A DNA stretch of 64,000 nucleotides from NCBI RefSeq assembly GCF_031143425.1, contig NC_090438.1, forward strand, positions 779,289,138 through 779,353,137. The letters run 5' to 3'. Below, one piece after another: positions 54,331 through 64,000 of the stretch (positions within the stretch are counted from its first letter, which is position 1; every line of letters starts with the position of its first letter). Under the pieces are notes generated by a model. The model worked only from the letters and a program-made list of their open reading frames with translations. It was not told the origin of the DNA and did no database searches. The stretch is from Pleurodeles waltl (taxonomy: Eukaryota; Chordata; Amphibia; Caudata; Salamandridae). Both the position numbers and the translations under genes were made by a program.

Positions 54331-57006
54331 TGTAGGAAGTTGGCTCTGTATGCACTATTTCAAAGTAAGGAATAGTATGCACAGAGTCCAAGGGTTCCCC
54401 TTAGAGGTAAGATAGTGGCAAAAAGAGATAATACTAATGCTCTATTTTGTGGTAGTGTGGTCGAGCAGTAGGCTTACCAAACGAGTAGTGTTAAGCATTT
54501 GTTGTACATACACACAGGCAATAAATGAGGAACACACACTCAGAGACAATTCCAGGCCAATAGGTTTTTGTATAGAAAAATATATTTTCTTAGTTTATTT
54601 TAAGAACCACAGGTTCAAATTTTACATGTAATATCTCAAATGAAAGGTATTGCAGGTAAGTACTTTAGGAACTTTGAATAATCACAATAGCATATATACT
54701 TTTCAAATAAAACACATATAGCTATTTTAAAACTAGACACACTGCAATTTTTACAGTTCCTAGGGGAGGTAAGTTATTGTTAGTTCTTGCAGGTAAGTAA
54801 ACCACCTACGGGGTTCAAATTTGGGTCCAAGGTAGCCCACCGTTGGGGGTTCAGAGCAACCCCAAAGTTACCACACCAGCAGCTCAGGGCCGGTCAGGTG
54901 CAGAGTTCAAAGTGGTGCCCAAAACGCATAGGCTTCAATGGAGAAGGGGGTGCCCCGGTTCCAGTCTGCCAGCAGGTAAGTACCCGTGTCTTCAGAGGGC
55001 AGACCAGGGGAGTTCTGTAGGGCACCGGGGGGGACACAAGTTAGCACAGAAAGTACACCCTCAGCAGCACAGGGGCGGCCGGGTGCAGTGTGCAAACACA
55101 CGTCGGGTTTTCAATTGGAGACCAAGGGGTCTCTTCAGCGATGCAGGCAGGCAAGGGGGGGGGCTCCTCGGGGTAGCCACCACTTGGGCAAGGGAGAGGG
55201 CCTCCTGGGGGTCACTCCTGCACTGGAGTTCTGATCTTTCAGGTCCTGGGGGCTGCGGGTGCAGAGTCTTTTCCAGGCGTCGGGATCTGGGAGTCAGGCA
55301 CTCGCGGTCAGGGGGAGCCTCGGGATTCCCTCTGCAGGCGTCGCTGTGGGGGCTCAGGGGGGGCAACTCTGGCTACTCACGGTCTCGTAGTCGCCGGGGA
55401 GTCCTCCCTGAAGTGTTGGTTCTCCACAAGTCGAGCCGGGGGCGTCGGGTGCAGAGTTGCAAGTCTCACGCTTCTGGCGGGAAATGCAGTTGTCTTTAAG
55501 TTGCTTCTTTGGAAACAAAGTTGCAGTCTTGGGTAAACAGGGCCGGTGTTCTCTGGAGTTTCTTGGTCCTTTTAGAGCAGGGCAGTCCTCTGAGGATTCA
55601 GAGGTCGCTGGTCCTGGGGAAAGCGTTGCTGGAGCAGTTTTCTTCCGAAGGGGGAGACAGGCCGGTAGGGCTGGGGCCAAAGCAGTTGGTGTCTCCGTCT
55701 TCTCTGCAGGGTTTTTCAGCTCAGCAGTCCTCTTCTTCTTAGGTTGCAGGAATCTGAGTTCCTAGGTTCTGGGGAGCCCCTAAATACAGAATTTAGGGGT
55801 GTGTTTAGGTCAGGGAGGGCAGTAGCCAATGGCTACTAGCCCTGAGGGTGGCTACACCCTCTTTGTGCCTCCTCCCAAAGGGAGGGGGTCACATTCCTAT
55901 CCCTATTGGGGGGATCCTCCATCTGCAAGATGGAGGATTCCTAAAAGTCAGAGTCACTTCAGCTCAGGTTGCCTTAGGGGCTGTCCTGACTGGTCAGTGA
56001 CTCCTCCTTGTTTTTCTCATTATCTCCTCCCGCCTTGCCGCCAAAAGTGGGGCCGTGGCCGGAGGGGGCGGGCAACTCCACTAGCTGGAATGCCCTGTGG
56101 TGCTGGAACAAAGAGGGTGAGCCTTTGAGGCTCACCGCCAGGTGTTACAGCTCCTGCAAGGGGGAGGTGATAGCATCTCCACCCAGTGCAGGCTTTGTTA
56201 CTAGCCACAGAGTGACAAAGGCACTCTCCCCATGTGGCCAGCAACATGTCTCGAGTGTGGCAGGCTGCTAGAACCAGTCAGCCTACACAGGTAGTTGGTT
56301 AAGGTTTCAGGGGGCACCTCTAAGGTGCCCTCTGGGGTGTATTTTACAATAAAATGTACACTGGCATCAGTGTGCATTTATTGTGCTGAAAAGTTTGATA
56401 CCAAACTTCCCAGTTTTCAGTGTAGCCATTATGGTGCTGTGGAGTTCGTGTTTGACAGACTCCCAGACCATATTCTCTTATGGCTACCCTGCACTTACAA
56501 TGTCTAAGGTTTGGCTTAGACACTGTAGGGGCACAGTGCTCATGCACTGGTGCCCTCACCTATGGTATAGTGCACCCTGCCTTAGGGCTGTAAGGCCTGC
56601 TAGAGGGGTGACTTATCTATACTGCATAGGCAGTGTGAAGTTGGCATGGCACCCTGAGGGGAGTGCCATGTCGACTTACTCGTTTTGTCCTCACCAGCAC
56701 ACACAAGCTGACAAGCAGTGTGTCTGTGCTGAGTGAGGGGTCCCCAGGGTGGCATAAGATATGCTGCAGCCCTTAGAGACCTTCCCTGGCATCAGGGCCC
56801 GTGGTACCAGGGGTACCAGTTACAAGGGACTTACCTGGATGCCAGGGTGTGCCAATTGTGTAAACAAAAGTACAGGTTAGGGAAAGAACACTGGTGCTGG
56901 GGCCTGGTTAGCAGGCCTCAGCACACTTTCAATTCAAAACATAGCATCAGCAAAGGCAAAAAGTCAGGGGGTAACCATGACAAAGGAGGCATTTCCTTAC
57001 AATGAC
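54326..57006. mobile_element. 2.67-kb solo LTR (TGTAGGAA...TTCCTTACA)
   Basis: 54331-57001 begins TGTAGGAAGT and ends ATTTCCTTACA, with ATGAC at both flanks (54326-54330, 57002-57006). TG...CA ends and a 5-bp duplication mark it as a solo LTR, or a short non-coding LTR element. It lies inside RT of the retrovirus. AATAAA occurs near 54520 on plus. Several GT/GGG-rich frames (54843-55765) overlap in all phases and look non-coding. It matches, from memory, a family abundant in Pleurodeles. Confidence 0.85.
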
Positions 57007-57780
57007 AGAAAACGATTCTGCTTCATATGGAATACTGGATTTGGCACCATGGGACAACATAATACCACAATTTTGTTCATCTTTCTCAAATCTTGGGGTA
57101 TGCAACACTTTTCACTTGGCTGCAGTAGTCCCATAGCAGGTGATTACAAGGACTGCCCATCACTTTTGTTTTAGATCTCCCTGCTCGACAAAATCTGTAA
57201 TTATTGGAGTGATTCTCTCAATTTCTTCTGGGGCAATGTTATACTGTGGCGTTCTGGGAAAACTGGATTTGGCTTTAGGGTTACTTTGATTGGCTCAACA
57301 CCTTGTATAAGTCCATTATCCTTTCCTGAAAGATCCCAAACTCTCAATATCACTGTGTCCCACAATTCATCAGGCAAATTTCTGACTGTCATAATAGGAA
57401 ACAATGAAATGAGAGAATACATCTCATCAATTTGGTTGGAGATTTCATCACTATTTGTTTAGATCATGAGTAACAAATGATGGAGCTTTTTAACTTGCGT
57501 AGCAAATCTCTTCCCAGCATACTCACAGGACTTGAGTCACAGACCACAAATTGGTGTACATCCTCATAGGTTCCTATTTTAATTGGAATGTTCCAAAAAA
57601 GGGCAAATTAGGGACTTCTGCAGATCTGACAGTGAAACAGGTTGTCCAGTGTCAACCAGAAAAGAAACATAATGTCCCATTACACTTGCTTTCACATAAG
57701 GACCACGCTGATCTACCTCCAAGGAGGCAGCCAACACACATTCAGGCATTCCTTGCTCACTTCATCCTCACTAAATTTGA
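57007..57780 (-). pseudogene. ERV protease and RT N-terminus
   Basis: The retropepsin signature LVDTG lies at 57659-57645. The N-terminal RT segment with VEPIKVTLKPN (57310-57270) and a decayed fingers domain lead to the solo-LTR insertion. The protease frame has several stops and is in a different phase from RT. Confidence 0.72.
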
Positions 57781-57799
57781 TGAGTGTATATTGTGGGAT

Positions 57800-60620
57800 T
57801 AACTAATTTACATTTGCATTTGTTCTCTGGTTTGTGTTCTGATGAGGAACCATTACCTGTTGCTTGGCCAACAGAGCTTGTGGAATCTGCATTTGCAATT
57901 TGCTGGTGAGGAAACTGTTCTTGCTGGTGGGGAATTGGCATTGTGCTGTTCCAGTAGGAACATTTACGTTTTGATTTTGGGGTCTCTTAACTCTGTGATT
58001 TTGAAATTGATCATTGTCAACCATCCGTGTAGCACCACCACCTTGCATCAAATTATTGAAAATATATTATGGACACTCCCATCTCTAGTGTCTGACATTG
58101 CTGCATGCATAACATGGCAGCAATTTCCTCTGGAACTGAACATCACTCACACTAACCTTCAGTTCAACTTAAGCTCCACAACCTCTACCTCTAAACTGCT
58201 GCATCACACCGCCTTGCTATGGTACTCCCTGCATTCCACCTGTGTTCTTTATCACTTGAGGACCGTACAGTTCTGCTTGAGTAGCTTTAATTTGCATCAC
58301 CATCGCCTTTTCCGTTAATTTCTTCTACTTCAATTCAGTTTCGTCACAACAGTATTTTGAATACTGCAGTACTTTATCCATCGTTTTATCTTGCCAGCAA
58401 ATCAAATGATTCCGAATCACAATGCTTATTTCTGGCTTCAATCGTTGCACAAATCTAAATACAAAATGAATCATATCTCTTGGTTCAATAACCTCAGTAC
58501 CACTATACTGATTAAATGCATGTCACAATCTCTCATAATAAGTTTGAACAGACTCCTTCAATTCCTGGGCTCTCCTGTCTATCCTCTGCCAATCGACATC
58601 TTTAGGGGAAACTCTAGTTTTCAGAAATTCAATTACTTTATAATAGCTTTTGATCACCTCCTCAGATGGCGCACCTGTCACTAGGTCTCTTTGCGGTTCC
58701 CGTGTTGGCCAATCAACACTCCATTTACACTCAACCCACAAATCTTTTGGATCCACAATTTCAAATACAGTGTTCAGATCTTCCCACAAACACTTCGCAA
58801 GCTTAACAAACCTCTGCGTCCATTGATACCATTCCACTAGCTTCTCTCTCAACTTCGGGTAGTCATTGGTAAATTATACAAACATAATTACCTCCCCGAA
58901 TTTCCCTCATTGGTATCATTTTTACAGCTCCCTCAGCCTGCTCTGCACCATTTAAGGGCTCAATCTGTTTTTAATTCTGATTTCTTTTCTTCACCCATCT
59001 GCCTTCCCATTTATCTAAGGCTCCCCATGTTTGGATGCTTTGAATCAAACCTCTAATGTGAATTTTCATGCCAGGTGATCTCATGTTTTCAATATCTCTA
59101 GAATCTAATTCTAATCTGTACCTCCTTTTTAACTTTTTGGAATGCTCTAGTTCAATTTCATACTTCTCTGCCAAATTAGCTAACTTCCCGTAAACATGCC
59201 ATGCACTGTGTGTAACATCCTTGCAGATAAAATGCAACTCATCTTCATTATCAGAATCAACCTGTCCAGCTTAAGTGTCCCCTCAATCATTTAATTTTAT
59301 TTCAATTTCAGTCTAGCCAAATTCAGTGTATTTCCTTCCTCTGATATGTTTCCCAAAGATGATGCTGCACTCACACTATCTAACTATTCTATTAGTTGCT
59401 GTGTTGATAATCCTTGTAAACTAATGTTACTACCTCAGGACTTAGGCTAGAGACTATTACATGGTACTCTCATAACCTGCTGTGGAGTAAGTGGAGATGA
59501 ACCTGTGGAGCAAGGGGGACATGTCACATCAATCAACTGTCCTGTTTTGTCATATATCTGGTTGGAACTGGAAGAATTCATAGGAGTCATGGCTGGCACA
59601 GTAGTGCTCATTCCTTCCATTTCTGCATCAGTTGCAAAAGATGAATGTCCCATTGATACAAGATTTGGAGTCTGAGGACTACTTCCATTGTTACCCTGGG
59701 CATACAAAGGAACAAGTGAACCTACTGTCACAGGAATTGTTAATGCGTCTGCGTCCCGACAAATTTGTTTGACTTGGTGGATACATCTGTTCCGTACCTT
59801 GACCTGTTGACATTGAACCAAGGGTCTGATTTGATTGTTTTAGGGCAACATTTTGTGGTGTTGATACTAGAGGATACATAGGCATTGCTTGCCTCTGATT
59901 CACAATTTGTGCAGTTGTCATTACATCAGTCGTAGACTCCATCTGAGCCATTCTTAAATTCTGAGTTGGTTGTGGCTGGGGTGGAACTGCAATATTCTAG
60001 ACTGTGTTAACAACTGGAAATGCTGGATAAACTGCTGGCAACTGTGAATCGGTAGCAGCAGGTACACTTGGGGTTACCTGAAATTGGAATCGCAAAACTG
60101 GATCTGTGGCTATACTCTGGGTTATATTCTGATTTACTGATTCAACTCCACTATACAGTGAGGAACGACTGTGTAAAAGCTGTGTTACAATTAATCATCT
60201 GAATCACTCTTGATGTCTGTTGCCTTTTCGCATTCATCTGATTTCTGCTCCATATCCTCCGTAGACTTCTTTTTAGCTTTAGATCTAACACCTCCATTTC
60301 CCTCCTGGATTATTACTGGGTATAGCTTCACTACGTGTAACGTGTCACCTCTCCAAACTTTCTGCTCCTCATCCTATCTAGCTTCTGCCAATGTCTTTTC
60401 TGCCTTTCCCATTCTTTTCTCAAATGTATGAGCCTCTTTCTGCCTTGCAACTAATTCCCAAGTGGCAAGTGCATTGAATTCTAAGTTCTAGGAAGGGGTT
60501 TTGATTCAGACAAAACTCCATAAATTATCTAATCTCCTCAAATTAAAAGTTCTGATAACTGGGGAAAGCTACCTTTCCTCTCTGTGATTCTGCACCACTG
60601 TTTCACCCAAAGACATGCTA
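57800..60620 (-). pseudogene. ERV gag, broken into several frames
   Basis: Recognisable minus-strand pieces: a Lys/Glu-rich matrix-like part (about 60480-60200), a Pro/Gln/Met-rich linker (59951-59447), a helical segment (59237-58971), a capsid part with KCLWEDLN, VDWP and RVSPKDVDWQRID (58852-58523), and an Asn/Gln-rich end (58051-57803). No clear CCHC knuckle was seen. Frames change between almost every piece. A likely start ATG lies at about 60618 but was not proven. Confidence 0.7.
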
Positions 60621-60920
60621 AAACTTCTCTCTCTTCCATCACCTCAAATGCCAGTGTACCCTCAGGTGGTGTAGGCTCCCCTTCTCTACCAATAATAAAA
60701 ACATCTCCTGTGAGCGCACTCCTTAAAGCTTTGAAAAACTTAATTTTTGTTTTTTACACAAATCTAATTCACAAACACTATTTCTATTAATCCAGGAAGT
60801 ACATTTCAATCTCACAATCCTTTTTGCAAATTGTACTCAACCTATAGCATCGCAGTCTTGTCCACCAATCTGTGTTCGGCTTTTGTCTCTAACTGACCAA
60901 TCCTAGCGCGGACCAAATGT

Positions 60921-63521
60921 TGTCACACTCCGCTCACTCTGCCACTGCAACTCACTTCACAGCCTTCTCATACACAACTCATGCATACAACTAGATGCAA
61001 ATATTGCGAGCACAAAAAACAAACCTGTCTGCTCACTACGAGTAGGACTCAAACACTTTGAAAGCAGTATGGCAACACTTCGGACTTTAGCTTTCACACA
61101 TACACAAGTAAGATTTGACCCACAAATCTCACACCGATTGATATGGATCCTCTGTGTGCATGCAGGACTTACCTAATACCAGCCAACAACTCATGCACTC
61201 AAGGAATCTACTGGTTTTGTCAACAGCACTCAATCGGATAACACCCCACTTCAGACAATAAATTAACTACATTTCTCCATACACTTGTGAGGTACTCCGG
61301 AGTCTTAGGCGATGCTGGACCCGTAAACTACAACAACAACCACATGAGCAATTTTTTTAGCACAAAGCGCATCACTCGCTCAGAGTATGCAAACTCCCCA
61401 CTCATTTGGAGTACGCAAACTCCATAAACATTTCACACATTTAGACTTCACCGCAATTTAGCAAAAGCATTGCAAGCACTAACCCTACTCAAAACACTTA
61501 CTTTACACGTGTATCACAATGCTGGAATTTTCTCTACCCCTACACTTTCACCAAGAACAATATGGGCAAATCTTATTCCCCTCCTCATAAGACAAAACCA
61601 TAACTCTGCTACCAAAAACTGCAGGTGCGGGTTTCCATTTTCCACTTCCAGTTATGGAAACCCTGCATGGGTGGGCCACCCCAATCTGACTCACCCACAC
61701 TAGAGGTCGATGGGATGCTTGGACTTAATGAGGAGTGTGGTAATCAAATGCGTTTCAATTTACATCAATAATAAAATTTGTCTAAACACACATAAACACC
61801 ATGACCAATTTGGCCATTAAATCATGACTACAAACTGAATCAAATTTTAAAGTTTTATTACACCCACAAAGCCAATATAATATAAATTGAATGCAACTCT
61901 CAATATAAGCATACATGAAAACCATAGGCTGACCAAAGCGTCTAAAAAGATTGAGCCTACTAAACATCAATGCAATTAAATACTCTCACAAAATAGCACA
62001 AATAAATAACACAATGAATTCTATAACAAAAAACGATTTCAAAGCAGTTGATTGTGACATTGGTCAAATTCAAACAACCGCATTCAAATTTTAGGCCGGG
62101 CCATCCCTACTTCTAATCACGACATTGGACTTCCATGTGTGGGGACAACAATCAAATGTGGACAAAACATAAAAAGAAAAGAAAAAATAATATTTGTAAA
62201 ATCATCTAAGTTGGGCAACTCTATCAAAATGATCACTGGTGTAAACCATCTAAACTGAAACGGAAATAAGAATTGTCACATTGCATGTTATATACCTCTC
62301 TTCATAGACAACAGAGAGGAAGGATTTGTGAGATCAGAGCATCAACAACTTCACAGCATCAGTAGACAGCGGCATCAAGGGCTGTGCAGATCACGGGCTG
62401 CACATAAAGCAATTCAGTAGTTAATTGGGCTTACTAGTACTGAACAGCATAAGTAAGGGGGGATATAAGACTAAAGAGAAACTCATAGCATGATAGGTAG
62501 AAGACTTGAAGAGGAACAGAAGGTGACATGGAGAGAACTACCAGAAGACTCACTCAAAGTTTCAAAAGTCTCTCTCTGTCTAGAAATGTCCAAAGAGTTC
62601 TGATTGGTTGACTTTGTGGGCTCATCTTGTGCACGTTGATCAATATCCAATGAAAATTGTAAACACCAAACAGGTTTGCAACTATTCAGGCTTTACTCAG
62701 GGAAGATGCAAAGTCATCTCAATGAGTTCAGACAGTTCCACCAAAATATAACAATTATAAATGGTTTGAAACATTCAGTTCTTTTCCCAGGCTACACAAG
62801 ACAATTTCAGCAGTTCTGATGTGAATTCAATAAGTCTTCCTGTTTCATTCAACAGCTAGAACAAATACTGTTACATTTGTTAATAAAGCCATGGTCTTTG
62901 TCTTCAATACAACAGGGCATTTTCTAACACATAACGAACCGAGGAAAGAATTCAGATCAATGGGAACATGATGAATTAGCATTTTCCTCAACTACAGCAA
63001 AATTAATCTTCAGGCCTTGTCTGGCTAAGTAAGCTTAAATGCACAATTCTTATGTCTAAAACATTTATACTACTGCATACCATTAATTTATACAAATGCA
63101 ACGAAAAATCATTTAGTTGAGATCATTATTAATACAAACATTAGAAATTAATTTCAGTGTGCATTTATTTTTCGGCACACATTTAACTCCACATTAATAA
63201 AATCAATAATAAATCAACATAAGTACTATTAAATCATTTTTGCTTACTACTCATGTTATACATTTCACATCTTCTGTGTCATTAAAAATAATAGTTTTGT
63301 TGGAAATTTAGAGTTAATGTTTATTCAATGCAAATGCACAACATCTGCCACGGTAATACGCGATGCCCAAACAAGTGGAGGTCACAATGTTAGCCTTTAT
63401 TCAAATGTGCATTTTTTATATTGCAAGTTAATGTTCTCTGTTAGCCTTTTAAATGAGGATTATAAGTCACCATATGCTGACATCTATGCCACTAATGTAT
63501 CAGTAAATTGTAATCTCTAAC
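60921..63521 (-). repeat. ERV 5' LTR (about 2.6 kb, inferred)
   Basis: 62055-63521 pairs with the left LTR. The inner edge is placed at 60921 because the plus strand there starts TGTCACAC, and the minus strand just beyond it has TGGTCCGCGC (60915-60906) five bases after the LTR end, a plausible tRNA-type primer site. If so, the left LTR has lost about 1.1 kb. The alternative, a 1.47-kb LTR with a long leader, is not excluded. Confidence 0.6.
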
Positions 63522-64000
63522 ACATGCGACCCAAAGATGGTGATGGGAAAAATACATAAATATTCCGTCACTAAGCCCCTGACTGAGAGAGAGAGAGAGA
63601 GAGAGAGAGACTTAGAGAAAACGATTAACAGAGACAAATTGAGAGACAGGGAGAGGGAGAGAGAGCGAGAGAGAGGGAGAGAAAGAGAGAGAGAGTTTTT
63701 GTAGGCTTTGATGAATGATGTACTTAGAATGAGATGTTTCCTTACAAATTGAAATATAAAATGAATTTGTCAAGTAAAGAAAGTCAGATCTCTTTTCGGA
63801 ATGTACTTTAAATACCTGAAGTTGAAAAGAAAATAAAGTACGAAAATTACCACTAAAACACTTACACTAGACCACTCAACCTTCACAGAGAAATTCTGAC
63901 ACCATAACCATTAGCCCACAGGTGACTCCTTAGGCTTTGGTGTCCAGACAGAATTATGACATCCGAACCAAAGATTGTGATGGGAAAAATACGCAAATGT
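63522..64000. repeat. tandem repeat resumes right of ERV
   Basis: CATGCGACCCAAAGATGGTG starts within a unit of the same tandem repeat as at 37450-41417. A GA-rich run (63583-63695), GATGAATGATGTACTTAGAATGAG, and a tRNA-like module (63868-63925) follow in the usual order to the window end. Confidence 0.85.

Larger units (their letters stand above)
41418..63521 (-). mobile_element. endogenous retrovirus, gamma/epsilon-like, interrupted
   Basis: A minus-strand provirus with gag (about 60620-57800), protease, RT, RNase H and integrase (about 57760-45080) and env (44517-43020) in retroviral order. It lies between related LTR sequences at 41418-42876 and 62055-63521. Three later insertions interrupt pol: Gypsy-2, a MITE and a solo LTR, together about 9.25 kb. 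All genes have frameshifts or stops. Integrase and Env motifs suggest a class I (gamma/epsilon-like) virus. Both outer flanks are the tandem repeat, but in different phase and without a shared duplication. Confidence 0.9.

Noticed and set aside
54843..55765. Gly/Arg/Ser-rich open frames as a gene
   Set aside because: They overlap in three plus-strand phases and on minus, within a solo LTR, with no recognisable domain.

Overview
The window looks like transposon-dense nuclear DNA from a salamander. The best guess is a newt close to Pleurodeles waltl, from recall of its repeat families (very long Harbinger elements, DIRS and chromodomain Gypsy elements, and a 2.7-kb LTR starting TGTAGGAAGTTGGCTC). 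No host gene, tRNA/rRNA gene or CRISPR array can be supported. Almost everything recognisable is a mobile element, and several are nested with readable target-site duplications (TSDs).

Layout. 1-3.3 kb: a decayed, possibly Harbinger-derived region, then CA-rich minisatellite. 3.5-4.06 kb and 16.27-17.18 kb: two pieces of one DIRS-like tyrosine-recombinase retroelement. They are split by a 12-kb block holding a 63-bp minisatellite, an AT-rich repeat, a complete chromodomain Gypsy (Gypsy-1, 5876-13444, TSD TTAAC) and an L2-type LINE. 17.18-18.8 kb: a tRNA-derived SINE with an L2-like tail, then an L1-like LINE 3' end. 18.8-22.5 kb: nothing assignable except a foldback. From 22.5 kb to the end the substrate is a roughly 650-750-bp tandem repeat with two tRNA-like modules per unit. 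It is interrupted by a 13.5-kb PIF/Harbinger element (23903-37446), a 964-bp GC-rich MITE (39125-40088) and an endogenous retrovirus on the minus strand (41418-about 63520). The retrovirus itself carries a second Gypsy (Gypsy-2, 46700-52743, TSD TTTGG), a 523-bp MITE and a 2.67-kb solo LTR (TSD ATGAC).

Main points. (1) Both Gypsy elements lack a tRNA-type primer site but have, beside the 5' LTR, 9-10 bases complementary to an LTR segment lying 29-31 bases downstream of a TATA box. This is the arrangement expected for Tf1/sushi-type self-priming. (2) Gypsy-2 has the -1 frameshift heptamer GGGAAAC in the correct phase in the gag/pol overlap, with a possible hairpin after it. (3) The giant Harbinger carries three spliced genes, not the usual two: a DDE transposase and two different Myb/SANT-like genes. 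All splice junctions keep phase, and I found one disabling lesion per gene. (4) Insertion order can be read: DIRS before the AT-rich block before Gypsy-1 and the L2; tandem repeat before Harbinger, MITE and retrovirus; retrovirus before Gypsy-2, MITE and solo LTR.

Limits: all family names come from motif recognition by eye. No alignment or database search was run, and edges of degraded elements are approximate.
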